DNA from: UBA1413 sp964461455
GTDB taxonomy: Bacteria > Bacteroidota > Bacteroidia > Bacteroidales > Prolixibacteraceae
Length of the DNA stretch: 48,824 bases
NCBI GenBank assembly: GCA_964461455.1
Contig: CAYWUJ010000016.1
Coordinates: 1-48,824, forward strand
Direction of reading: 5' to 3'
A model generated the notes under the pieces. The model was not told the origin of the DNA. It saw nothing but the letters and a program-made list of their open reading frames with translations, and made no database searches. Every line of letters starts with the position of its first letter. Position 1 is the stretch's first letter. Below, piece by piece: positions 31,482-40,233 of the stretch. The position numbers were made by a program, and so were the translations under genes.

Positions 31482-33869
31482 GTGAATGATCTGAAGAGAG
31501 TAAAGCGCACCACCGGGAAAAGGCCGGCATCCCCCCGCAGGAACGAAAAATTCCGCTGGGTTCCTTTTTTTCTGAAGCTCATCGCTGCCGGGGCACTCCT
31601 TCTTTTCCTGCTGTTTTTTACCGTTTACCTGGGATTCACGGGTAAGGTACCGTCGAAGGAAGAACTGCTCAGGGTGAAGACCCCCCTGGCCAGCGAGGTG
31701 TTTTCGGCCGATGGGAAACTCCTGGGCCGTTATTATACCGAGAACAGAAGCTACGCCTCCTACGACGAAATCTCGCCATATATCATCCAGGCTTTGGTGG
31801 CCACGGAAGACGCCCGTTTTTTCAAACACCGGGGCATCGACGAGATCGCCCTTCTCAGGGTTCTTTTCAAGACCATCATTCAGTCAGACCGCAGCCAGGG
31901 CGGGGGCAGCACCCTGAGCCAGCAGATCGCCAAGAACCTCTTTCCACGGGGTAATTACGGGGTGTTCTCCCTACCCGTCAATAAAATCAGGGAGGCCATC
32001 ATTGCCTATCGTCTCGAGCGGATCTACACCAAGGAGGAGATCCTGACCCTTTATCTGAATACCGTGCCTTTCGGCGAGAATATTTTTGGCATCGAGGTGG
32101 CGGCAGAGCGTTTTTTCAGCAAGTCCCCCGCGGAGATCACCATTCCGGAGGCGGCGGTGCTGGTGGGCATCCTGAAGGCCAACAATCTTTTTAACCCACG
32201 GTTGCATCCCGACCGTTCCGTAGAGAGGCGCAACCGGGTGATCGACCAGATGGTGAAGGAGGAGTTCCTGACGCCTTCGGAAGGGGAGAAGTACAAGGGA
32301 GAACCCCTGAACCTCCGCTATAGCCTGATTACCTATAACCAGGGGCCGGCACCCTATTTCCTGGAGTATATACGGCCGGCAGTGACCGATTGGTGCCTCA
32401 GTCATACCAAGGCCAACGGGGAGCCTTACGATCTGTATACCGATGGGCTGAAGATCCATACCACCATTGACTACACCATGCAACGGCATGCCCGGCAGGC
32501 CGTCAGCGAGCAGATGACACAGTTGCAGGCCCTCTTTGACGAACACTGGAAGGGCAGGGTTCCCTGGGGAAACGACGCTTCGGTGCTGGAGAGGGCCGTT
32601 CGCCGCAGCGACCGCTACCGCCGGGGTATCGCCGCCGGGAAGAGCCATCAGGAGATCATGGAGGAGTTCTCAGCTCCCGTTGAGGCCACGGTATTTACCT
32701 GGAACGGACTGAAAGCCCTAAAAACCACGCCCCTGGATTCCGTGAAGCACTACCTGTCAATGCTGAATGCCGGTTTTGTGGTCATGGAAAATGAAAGCGG
32801 CGCCATCAAAGCCTGGGTGGGAGGCATCGATTTCCGGTTTTTCAAGTATGACCATATTCTGGCCTCCCGGCAGGTAGGGTCGACCTTCAAGCCTGTGGTT
32901 TTTCTGGCAGCACTGGAGCGGGGTTTTGACCCCGCGGATTATTATTCCGCGGAGACCCAGACATATGAGGAGTATGATGGCTGGACCCCCGGAAATGCCA
33001 GTAACCGGTATTTCGGATACTATACCATGAAGGCCGCCCTGGCCAAGTCGATCAATACGGTGACCGTGGATATCATGATGCAGACAGGTGTGGATGCCGT
33101 GGTCAGGACTGCCCGGGATCTGGGCATCCGCTCTGATTTGCCTGAGGTTCCCTCGCTGGCCCTGGGGTCGGCATCGCTGCCCCTGCTGGAGATGGTGACG
33201 GCTTATGCCACCATTGCCAACGAGGGAAAACCCCTGAAACCCCATGCCCTCCTCTATATTGAGGATAGCCGGGGTCAACAGCTCGATGTTTTTGAGGTCC
33301 TCAGACCGGGGAAAAGCAAGGTGGACCCCGAGAATTGCAGGATTCTGACCGAGATGCTGCGTGCTGCCGTAGATGAGGGCACCGGCCATGCCATCCGCTC
33401 GGAATTCCAGGTCCCTGGTCATTTCGCCGGAAAAACGGGAACCACTCAGGAAAATGCCGACGGTTGGTTTATCGGCTACAGTCCTGACTACACGGCAGGA
33501 TGCCGTGTGGGTGCCGACGACCCGGCCATCCACTTCCGGAGTATGACATACGGCCAGGGAGCCACCTCGGCACTTCCCGTCGTGGGACGTTTTTTCAGCC
33601 AGACTTATGCCGACAGCCGCTTCCGGAAACTGGCGGAGAGTAAATTCTCTTCCCCCGATTCCCTCACCCTGGCCGAAATGAATACCACCCCCGGCCATAT
33701 CGAAGAAATCGAGGAAGATTTCGGATTTTTCGATATCTTCAGGAAGAAAGAGGACAAAACGCCTTCAAAGGAGGAGGGAGACGGCCGGAAAACCCCGGGA
33801 GATTCACGTGATCAGCGAGAACCCGCCTGGGAGATCATCAGGAAGATCTTTAAAAAGAAAGAGAACTGA
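31482..33869 (+). CDS. Class A penicillin-binding protein (PBP1A type)
   Basis: A bifunctional peptidoglycan synthase with a 795-residue chain. A basic N-terminal tail and one membrane anchor (LKLIAAGALLLFLLFFTVYLGF) are followed by the GT51 transglycosylase domain: VATEDARFFKHRGID with the catalytic Glu and GGGSTLSQQIAKNLF. The transpeptidase domain has SxxK as STFK in VGSTFKPVV, SxN as SIN in LAKSINTVTV, and KTG as GKTGTTQ. The start is GTG at 31482. It ends in a charged Lys/Glu tail. It follows rnfA by 18 nt; the rnf-PBP link looks positional, not functional. Confidence 0.95.
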   Translation: MNDLKRVKRTTGKRPASPRRNEKFRWVPFFLKLIAAGALLLFLLFFTVYLGFTGKVPSKEELLRVKTPLASEVFSADGKLLGRYYTENRSYASYDEISPYIIQALVATEDARFFKHRGIDEIALLRVLFKTIIQSDRSQGGGSTLSQQIAKNLFPRGNYGVFSLPVNKIREAIIAYRLERIYTKEEILTLYLNTVPFGENIFGIEVAAERFFSKSPAEITIPEAAVLVGILKANNLFNPRLHPDRSVERRNRVIDQMVKEEFLTPSEGEKYKGEPLNLRYSLITYNQGPAPYFLEYIRPAVTDWCLSHTKANGEPYDLYTDGLKIHTTIDYTMQRHARQAVSEQMTQLQALFDEHWKGRVPWGNDASVLERAVRRSDRYRRGIAAGKSHQEIMEEFSAPVEATVFTWNGLKALKTTPLDSVKHYLSMLNAGFVVMENESGAIKAWVGGIDFRFFKYDHILASRQVGSTFKPVVFLAALERGFDPADYYSAETQTYEEYDGWTPGNASNRYFGYYTMKAALAKSINTVTVDIMMQTGVDAVVRTARDLGIRSDLPEVPSLALGSASLPLLEMVTAYATIANEGKPLKPHALLYIEDSRGQQLDVFEVLRPGKSKVDPENCRILTEMLRAAVDEGTGHAIRSEFQVPGHFAGKTGTTQENADGWFIGYSPDYTAGCRVGADDPAIHFRSMTYGQGATSALPVVGRFFSQTYADSRFRKLAESKFSSPDSLTLAEMNTTPGHIEEIEEDFGFFDIFRKKEDKTPSKEEGDGRKTPGDSRDQREPAWEIIRKIFKKKEN

Positions 33870-33906
33870 TTTTGCAGAGACGGTAAAAAGTTGCACCTTT
33901 CGGGGG

Positions 33907-35712
33907 ATGTTGAAGAGATGGATTGTACTTCTGGGACGAAAGCAGGAAGCCTGGTTAGACGGTTTGCTTTCATGGCGCAGCGCCCATATCAGCGAGCGTA
34001 ATTTTATTTATATTCTCAGTCTGGTCGTGGGGCTGGCCAGCGGAGTGTCGGCACTGGCGCTGAAAAAGCTGATTCATCTGATGGAACTCCTCCTGACCAA
34101 CATGTTTCCTTCCAATACCTTCAACCTGTTGTTTCTGGCCTATCCTTTGCTGGGCATTACCATCACCACCCTTTTTGTGCGGTACGTTGTGAAGGATGAT
34201 ATCAACCATGGGGTATCCAAGATCCTGTGGTCGATTTCGCGGAAGAGCGGGCGTATCAAACGTCATAATACATGGAGTTCCATGGTGGCCAGCAGCATGA
34301 CCATCGCCCTGGGAGGTTCGGTAGGAGCCGAGGCGCCCATCGTTCTGACGGGGGCAGCCATAGGTTCCAACCTGGCCCGGCTTTTCAGGATGAATTACAA
34401 ATATGTGATCCTGATGATCGGCTGCGGCGCCGCAGGTTCCATAGCCGGCATTTTCAAGGCTCCCATTGCGGGATTGGTTTTTACCCTGGAAGTGCTGATG
34501 CTGGACCTTACCATGGCCTACCTGGTTCCCCTGCTCATCGCCTCGGTCACCGCCGCCTCCCTCTCCCACATCTTCATGGGCAGCGCCATGGTCCTTCAGT
34601 TCGACCTTGTTGATGCCTTTTCGACCAGAAATATAGGTTTTTATATCGTTCTGGGCGTTTTTGCCGGGCTGGTCTCCCTCTATCTGATCCGTGCCGTCAT
34701 GTGGCAGGAAAAACAATACAGGAAGATCGATAACCCCCTGGTCAGGCTGCTCTCGGGGGGATTGATTCTCAGCCTTCTGGTATTTCTTTTTCCTCCGCTC
34801 TGGGGCGAGGGGTATACCAGCATCACCAAAATCTTCAGCGGCCAGGGAGTGGAGATCCTCAACAATTCGGCCTTCTTTGGCTGGAGGGAAGATCCCCGGC
34901 TGCTGGTGGTTTTCATAGTCGTCATCCTGCTTTTCAAGGTGGTTGCCACTGCGGCGACCACCGGGGGAGGGGGAATCGGGGGGATTTTTGCGCCCACCCT
35001 GTTCATGGGAGCCATTACCGGCTATGGCCTGGCACTGGCCATGAATACTTTTTTCGGCCTCGACCTCCCCGAGGAGAATTTTGCCCTGGCGGGAATGGCG
35101 GGACTCATGGCCGGGGTCATGCATGCCCCCCTGACAGCCATCTTCCTCACCGCGGAAGTGACAGGAGGATACGGCCTCTTCATTCCCCTGATGATCGCCT
35201 CCACGGTCTCCTACCTGACCATCATGCGCTTCGAACCTCACTCCATTTACACCAAAAGACTGGCAGAAAGGGGCCATCTGATCACCCATCACAAGGACAA
35301 AGCCACCCTGCTGCTGATGAACGTCCGTGACCTGATAGAAACAGACTTCGAAATTCTCAGGCCCGGAGCCACCCTACGCGATTTGGTCGAGGCCATTTCC
35401 CGGTCCCACAGGAATCTTTTTCCCGTGGTCGACGAAAACGGCCTGATGAGGGGAATGGTCAAACTCAGCGAAACCCGCTCCCTGATCTTCCAAACCCATT
35501 TGTACGACACCGTGAAGATCAGGGACCTGATGTACATGCCCAAGTACTACGTCTCACCACGCGACAGCATGGAAGAGGTGGTCAGGATTTTTGAAACATC
35601 ACAGCGGTATAACCTGGCGGTGATAGACGAAGGGAAATATGTCGGGTTTCTGTCACGTGCCACGGTCTTTTCCGATTACCGCGATAATGTACGGGAGTTT
35701 TCGAGTGAGTGA
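33907..35712 (+). CDS. ClC-type chloride channel/antiporter with tandem CBS domains
   Basis: A 601-residue membrane protein of the ClC class. The membrane part (residues about 30-440) contains GGSVGAEAPIV, equivalent to the GxEGP loop with the gating Glu, and GGGIGGIFAPTLFMG, equivalent to GxFxP. The GSGIP loop near the N-terminus is replaced by NHGVSKIL, as in a branch of bacterial ClCs. Two CBS domains end the chain (DLIETDFEILRPGATLRDL and IRDLMYMPKYYVSPRDSMEEV), suggesting control by adenine nucleotides. The frame is open to 33808, but that start lies inside the PBP gene; ATG at 33907 is preferred. The 3' end overlaps a minus-strand gene by 37 nt. Confidence 0.93.
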   Translation: MLKRWIVLLGRKQEAWLDGLLSWRSAHISERNFIYILSLVVGLASGVSALALKKLIHLMELLLTNMFPSNTFNLLFLAYPLLGITITTLFVRYVVKDDINHGVSKILWSISRKSGRIKRHNTWSSMVASSMTIALGGSVGAEAPIVLTGAAIGSNLARLFRMNYKYVILMIGCGAAGSIAGIFKAPIAGLVFTLEVLMLDLTMAYLVPLLIASVTAASLSHIFMGSAMVLQFDLVDAFSTRNIGFYIVLGVFAGLVSLYLIRAVMWQEKQYRKIDNPLVRLLSGGLILSLLVFLFPPLWGEGYTSITKIFSGQGVEILNNSAFFGWREDPRLLVVFIVVILLFKVVATAATTGGGGIGGIFAPTLFMGAITGYGLALAMNTFFGLDLPEENFALAGMAGLMAGVMHAPLTAIFLTAEVTGGYGLFIPLMIASTVSYLTIMRFEPHSIYTKRLAERGHLITHHKDKATLLLMNVRDLIETDFEILRPGATLRDLVEAISRSHRNLFPVVDENGLMRGMVKLSETRSLIFQTHLYDTVKIRDLMYMPKYYVSPRDSMEEVVRIFETSQRYNLAVIDEGKYVGFLSRATVFSDYRDNVREFSSE

Positions 35713-36122
35713 CCCCGCAAATGCAGGAAACTGATGGCGTAGCCGGTGATGAACAGGAGGGTGAAGATGGTGATTGCCGAAGAAAAAGCCTCTTTCCCCA
35801 GCCAGAGCAGGGGAAGAAGGTAAATGGCTGTCTGTGCCAGGGTGTAGAGGAAGAAGCCGGTTCTCCTGAGGTTCCACATCCTGTAAACCCCCCACAGGGA
35901 GAGGAGATGGAACCCTCCCAACAGCGAAAAATAGAGGGGGGAGAGTTCTGCCGTCTGTTGCGGGGAGCTGAGATGAGAAATCAGTCCTGCCGCATCATCG
36001 AAGAACAGGGCCGCCAGGAGATAAAGCAGGAGTCCTATGGTGCTTCCGGCAAAGGAAAGCAGGCAGAGCGCTTCCAGTAAAACCGTTTTCCTTTTCATTT
36101 CATGGGGTGATTCTGAGATCAT
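35676..36122 (-). CDS. Small four-span membrane protein, unknown
   Basis: A 148-residue protein with four hydrophobic segments: a first near ALCLLSFAGSTIGLLLYLLAALFF, a second near YFSLLGGFHLLSLWGVYRM, a third near FFLYTLAQTAIYLLPLLWLG and a fourth near FSSAITIFTLLFITGYAISFL. It resembles small uncharacterised Bacteroidota membrane proteins. An ATG at 36098 gives a charged start (MKRKTVLLEAL) and is the alternative; ATG at 36122 has AGGAT upstream. Its last 37 bases are antisense to the ClC 3' end, so both stops lie in the other gene. Confidence 0.7.
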   Translation of the reverse strand: MISESPHEMKRKTVLLEALCLLSFAGSTIGLLLYLLAALFFDDAAGLISHLSSPQQTAELSPLYFSLLGGFHLLSLWGVYRMWNLRRTGFFLYTLAQTAIYLLPLLWLGKEAFSSAITIFTLLFITGYAISFLHLRGHSLENSRTLSR

Positions 36123-36390
36123 GGCTAATTCATCCTGACTTTAAAAATAGTGATTTATGGCAGTAACTGTTTTATCCCGCAGGGAAAAAAGTGTACTTTT
36201 GGGCTGATTGAAGTCATTGTGACGGGTTTCTCTGCAGGAAGTGAATTGACAGCCGCTGTGCAGGTGTCGCCCATTGTGCAATGAATCAGGCCTCAGGCCT
36301 TGTTTTCTGGTGTTCAGGAATGAAGGATCATGGTGAATAAGTTGATCGGACGGAAGAATAGGAATTAAGAATTAATAATCATAACAGGCA
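36123..36390. other. Gap before glyA, 268 bases, no gene seen
   Basis: The stretch holds the promoter candidate at 36171-36201 and a self-complementary AGGCCTCAGGCCT at 36286-36300 with too short a loop to be a convincing hairpin. I see no open frame and no riboswitch that I recognise. Confidence 0.5.
36171..36201 (+). promoter_or_regulatory. Candidate promoter for glyA
   Basis: TTTA at 36171-36174 and TACTTTTG at 36194-36201 (TAnnTTTG) are 19 nt apart. This would give a leader of about 180 nt before the glyA ATG at 36391, long for this genome style. No other candidate is closer. Confidence 0.5.
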
Positions 36391-37671
36391 ATGGAAAGAG
36401 ATGTGATTGTTTTTGATATTATCAGGAAGGAGCATGAGCGACAGCTCAGCGGGATTGAGCTGATCGCCTCCGAGAATTTCGTGAGCGAACAGGTACTGGA
36501 GGCCATGGGGTCTGTGATGACCAACAAGTATGCCGAGGGGTATCCGGGCAAGCGGTATTACGGGGGTTGCCAATTTGTGGATATGACAGAGCAGCTGGCC
36601 ATTGACCGGATCAGGGAGCTTTTCGGGGCTGAGTGGGCCAATGTGCAGCCCCATTCGGGGGCGCAGGCCAACCAGGCGGTGCTGAGTGTTGTTCTCAAAC
36701 CCGGGGATACTTTTCTGGGTCTCAACCTGGCTCACGGGGGGCACCTGTCACATGGTTCCCCGGTCAATTCCTCGGGGATTCTCTACCGGCCCGTGGCCTA
36801 TCACGTAAAAGAAGATACGGGGTTGGTGGATTATGATATGATGGAGGAGCTGGCGCTGCAGGAGAAGCCTAAGCTGATCATCGGCGGTGCGTCGGCATAC
36901 AGCCGTGACTGGGACTATGCCCGTATGAGGGCGATCGCCGACAGGGTGGGGGCACTCCTGATGATTGACATGGCTCACCCGGCAGGGCTCATCGCCGCGG
37001 GATTGCTGAACAATCCCCTGAAATATGCCCACATCGTGACCTCTACCACCCATAAAACCCTGAGGGGACCCCGCGGGGGGATCATCCTTATCGGTAAGGA
37101 TTTTGACAATCCCTGGGGCATCGCCACCAAGAAGGGGGAAATCAGGAGCATGTCGTCACTGCTCGATTCGGCCGTTTTTCCGGGGCAGCAGGGGGGACCG
37201 CTGGAGCATGTCATTGCTGCCAAGGCGGTGGCCTTCGGGGAGGCCCTCGATCCCTCTTTTGCAGAATACCAGGCGCAGGTCAGGAAAAACGCCGCCGCCC
37301 TTGCAGGGGCATTCACAGAGATGGGCTACAAGGTAGTCTCAGGAGGTACCGACAACCACTCCATGCTGATAGACCTGCGGACCAAATATCCCGGTATCAA
37401 CGGGAAACAGGCCGAAGCGATCCTGGGAGTCGCCGATATTACGATCAACAAAAATATGGTTCCCTTCGATAGTCGTTCACCCTTCCAGACCTCGGGAATC
37501 AGGGTGGGTACCCCGGCCATTACCACCAGGGGAGTCACCCCGGAGTTGATGCCGGTGATTGCCGGACTGATCGACGATGTTATCGCCCATACCGGTGATG
37601 AGGCCTATGCCGCGAAAGTCGGGGAAAAAGTCAACCAGCTTATGAAGGATTACCCGCTTTTTGCCTGGTAA
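36391..37671 (+). CDS. glyA: Serine hydroxymethyltransferase
   Basis: A PLP enzyme that converts serine and tetrahydrofolate to glycine and methylene-THF, the main one-carbon source. The 426-residue chain begins RDVIVFDIIRKEHERQLSGIELIASENF, and has NKYAEGYPGKRYYGG and the PLP lysine in VTSTTHKTLRGPRGG (about residue 223). All blocks are standard. Start ATG at 36391. It is followed by a strong terminator at 37696-37727. Confidence 0.98.
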   Translation: MERDVIVFDIIRKEHERQLSGIELIASENFVSEQVLEAMGSVMTNKYAEGYPGKRYYGGCQFVDMTEQLAIDRIRELFGAEWANVQPHSGAQANQAVLSVVLKPGDTFLGLNLAHGGHLSHGSPVNSSGILYRPVAYHVKEDTGLVDYDMMEELALQEKPKLIIGGASAYSRDWDYARMRAIADRVGALLMIDMAHPAGLIAAGLLNNPLKYAHIVTSTTHKTLRGPRGGIILIGKDFDNPWGIATKKGEIRSMSSLLDSAVFPGQQGGPLEHVIAAKAVAFGEALDPSFAEYQAQVRKNAAALAGAFTEMGYKVVSGGTDNHSMLIDLRTKYPGINGKQAEAILGVADITINKNMVPFDSRSPFQTSGIRVGTPAITTRGVTPELMPVIAGLIDDVIAHTGDEAYAAKVGEKVNQLMKDYPLFAW

Positions 37672-37695
37672 AACTGAATGGTATGGTCATAAGGA

Positions 37696-37727
37696 GCATT
37701 TCCGCCACCGGTGGAAATGCTTTTTTT
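37696..37727 (+). terminator. Rho-independent terminator of glyA
   Basis: GCATTTCC (37696-37703) pairs with GGAAATGC (37713-37720) around a 9-nt loop, followed by TTTTTTT (37721-37727). It is 24 nt past the glyA stop. The last bases touch the stop codon of the convergent HAD gene. Confidence 0.85.
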
Positions 37728-38331
37728 ATGACAGGGCCCAGGAGCCGTAATTGATGAAGGGTCTCACATCGGTGATGATCATTCCTGCCTGGCGTGCGGC
37801 CTCCATTCCGAGGATGCCGTCTTCGAAGACCTGGCAGGCGGAAGGTTTCACCTTCATCAGGCGGGCGCATTCCAGAAATGTGTCGGGATCCGGTTTATGG
37901 CGCGTCACATCATCGGCAGTGATGATAAAGTCGAAGTAAGGGGTCAGTCCCAGTTCATCGAGCTGAAGGGTGGCGCTTCTGCGGCTGGCTCCGGTACCCA
38001 CCGACATGGGGAGTATTCCATGGTAAGCCTTGACGATACCGACCACCTGGTCGATGGGTTTGACCAGGTGCACGGCATCCCAGAAGGCCTCCTGCTTCAA
38101 TTTGACCAGTTCCCCGGGCGATAATCGCAGTCCGTTTTCTTCGATGATCCTGCGCGCAAAGGCGATGGTGGGCATTCCCGTCATTTCGTGGACCAGCCTT
38201 TCGTCGAAGACAAAACCAATAGAGTTGCCAACCTTGTTCCAGGTCGCCATGTGAACGGGCAGCGAATCGGAGAGTGTCCCGTCCAGGTCAAAAATCAGCC
38301 CTTTGGCTTTTGGATCGACGTATAACCCCAT
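37726..38331 (-). CDS. HAD superfamily hydrolase, beta-phosphoglucomutase-like (second copy)
   Basis: A 201-residue HAD phosphatase. Motif I AKGLIFDLDGTLSDSLPVH, motif II PMSVGTGASRRSA, motif III DVTRHKPDPDTFLECARLM, motif IV CQVFEDGILGMEAARQAGM. The cap begins about residue 20. It is a paralogue of the HAD at 14611-15234, sharing the phrases VGTG, RHKP-P-DTFL and CQVFEDG-LGMEAAR. The ATG at 38331 opens MGLYVDPKAKGL; longer starts add an odd Cys-rich stub. It lies between convergent glyA and the GH5 gene; likely acts on a sugar phosphate. Confidence 0.88.
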   Translation of the reverse strand: MGLYVDPKAKGLIFDLDGTLSDSLPVHMATWNKVGNSIGFVFDERLVHEMTGMPTIAFARRIIEENGLRLSPGELVKLKQEAFWDAVHLVKPIDQVVGIVKAYHGILPMSVGTGASRRSATLQLDELGLTPYFDFIITADDVTRHKPDPDTFLECARLMKVKPSACQVFEDGILGMEAARQAGMIITDVRPFINYGSWALS

Positions 38332-38417
38332 GCGTTTAATTTTGGGACAAAGGTAACAAATTGCCGGCACCCCAAATCAAGTGAATATCAAATGATTATT
38401 AAATCTAGGGGTAAGAA

Positions 38418-40145
38418 TCAGTGAATGATGAGTTTATGGATTTCGCTATGGTGGCCCTGCCGGATACGCACCAGGTAAGTGCCTTTATGCAGGTGGCCAA
38501 TGGAAGTTGTGGTCTTCCCCTGTGCCAGTTCCAGGGTTTCCAGGGTTTGTCCCGACAGGGTGAGAATCTCTGCCCGGGCCTCTTTCCCGTCATGTTCGAT
38601 CACCAGGAATTCCCTTGCCGGGTTGGGGTAAATCGCCGAAAACCGTGCCTTTGTTATTGCAGCGGAAGTTATGACGGTCACCTCTTCGATTTTCACCGAG
38701 GCCACGGTGATTCCTGTGGTGTTTTTTCCCAGGTCAAAGACCATTCTGGCGGTGTTGTCGTTTTCTCCGCTCATGGTGAAGGTAAAGAAGAAATCCTGTT
38801 CCGTGGGCGTGAAAGTGAAGCTGTTGTAGCTGCTGTAGGCTCCCCAGTCCCCTTCCGATTTTCCGATGTAGACGGTAACTTCGCGTTGGGCAGGGGCGGA
38901 AGCCTTTATGGTTACCTGGTAAACCTTACCCTTAACCAGTTTGATGTTGACTCGGGCCAACTGGGCATGCCATACTTCGGTGCCTCCGTTGTTGATGGCG
39001 ATGACCAGTTTTCCGCCGCTCCGGGAAAGGGTGCCGGCGGCTCCTCCCTGTTTGTAGAAGCTCCATCCGTCATTTCCGGAGGTGAAGTTGCTGGTATAGA
39101 CCGGGGTGACCTGCACGGGTGTTGCCGGAGGAATGCTGTTATGAAGCAAGGCATCGACCAGGGGGGTGTTCAGCTTTTTGGTCTGCGGATTGTAAATGCC
39201 GTAGCCGGCGCTGAATTCCCAGTAGGCCCAGCTGAATTCCTGTTCTTCGAACCACCGCGACATGAAGGTGGTCCACCGCACCCGTGAGGCCATGTCGGCT
39301 TTGGAATAAGCCCCAAATTCTCCGATATGAATCGGGATATGCTGCTGCTGGGACAATTCTTTGGCTGCCCGGAATTCGCTGCGCACGGTTTCCCGCTCGC
39401 CCTCGGTATCCTGCCACAGGGTCCCCAGCCAGGCGTCGGAACCTTCGGACCAAGATGCGCCCTGGTGGGTGAAGTGAAAAGGATTATAATAATGGATCGT
39501 CAGGATGATGTTTTCGTCGGCAGGAAACTGCAGGGCGCTGATGGTGGATAGACCCCCCCATTCGGCCACTCCCATCAGAACGGTGCGGGTGGGATTGGTT
39601 TTCCGGATCTCAGTAAGGGCATCGGCAAAAAAGAGATTCCATTTTTCTGCCGTCAGGGGGCCGTTGGGCTCATTCAGCACCTCAAACAGCAGACTGTCGG
39701 GATAATCACGGAAAAACTGGGATATCTGGCCCCATTGAGACAGAAAACGTGCTTTTTGCCCTTCAGGATCGGCAATCAGGGCCTCGTGGTGGTGCATGTT
39801 GATGATGGCGTGAAGCTTATATTTCAGGGCGGTATCGACGACCTGTCTGATTCTGTTCATAAAGGAGGCCTGGATGGTGTAAGGGGGAGTGGCGCTGCTC
39901 CGGGCGGCTGTTTCCCAACGAATTGGGATGCGTACATGTTTGAACCCCAATTCAGAAATAATCCTGAAATATTCCGGTTTCCAGGGATTGCCCCATTCCG
40001 TTTCCGTAGGGGCCTCAAAACTGTTACCCATGTTGATTCCTCTTCCCAGCCTCTGGTTCATTTGGAAGGCCGCTTCCCGCTGCTGGCTGTGGGCGGCCAG
40101 AAATGCCAGCACCAGAACAGATGTCATGAAAATCCTTTGTCTCAT
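38418..40145 (-). CDS. Secreted GH5-type endoglucanase with C-terminal T9SS sorting domain
   Basis: A 575-residue secreted enzyme. Signal peptide: RQRIFMTSVLVLAFLAAHS. The GH5 barrel (residues about 25-330) carries HVRIPIRWE, INMHHHEAL, the acid/base Glu159 in EVLNEPNG and the nucleophile Glu276 in IHIGEFGAYS, the family's pair for cleaving beta-glucans or related polymers. A beta-sandwich module follows (about 340-490, NDGWSFYKQGGAAGTLS), probably carbohydrate-binding. The C-terminus has the type IX secretion signal (AIYPNPAREFLVIE ... LSGQTLETLEL ... KGTYLVRI). Start ATG at 40145; an upstream ATG adds a stub. It probably acts on plant or microbial polysaccharide outside the cell. Confidence 0.93.
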   Translation of the reverse strand: MRQRIFMTSVLVLAFLAAHSQQREAAFQMNQRLGRGINMGNSFEAPTETEWGNPWKPEYFRIISELGFKHVRIPIRWETAARSSATPPYTIQASFMNRIRQVVDTALKYKLHAIINMHHHEALIADPEGQKARFLSQWGQISQFFRDYPDSLLFEVLNEPNGPLTAEKWNLFFADALTEIRKTNPTRTVLMGVAEWGGLSTISALQFPADENIILTIHYYNPFHFTHQGASWSEGSDAWLGTLWQDTEGERETVRSEFRAAKELSQQQHIPIHIGEFGAYSKADMASRVRWTTFMSRWFEEQEFSWAYWEFSAGYGIYNPQTKKLNTPLVDALLHNSIPPATPVQVTPVYTSNFTSGNDGWSFYKQGGAAGTLSRSGGKLVIAINNGGTEVWHAQLARVNIKLVKGKVYQVTIKASAPAQREVTVYIGKSEGDWGAYSSYNSFTFTPTEQDFFFTFTMSGENDNTARMVFDLGKNTTGITVASVKIEEVTVITSAAITKARFSAIYPNPAREFLVIEHDGKEARAEILTLSGQTLETLELAQGKTTTSIGHLHKGTYLVRIRQGHHSEIHKLIIH

Positions 40146-40233
40146 AGTAATTATATTAGGCAATGCAACTCGTAATCTGAGATTGAGCAGGATAACATAT
40201 ATCCTGCGTATTCATTTTGCGCTGAGGTTTTAT

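Noticed and set aside
33970..35292. 440-residue minus-strand frame
   Set aside because: Antisense of the ClC gene; translation is Gln/Gly/His rich and without domain sequence.
36286..36300. Terminator or riboswitch stem at AGGCCTCAGGCCT
   Set aside because: The self-complementary core leaves almost no loop; it is probably two neighbouring AGGCCT words.
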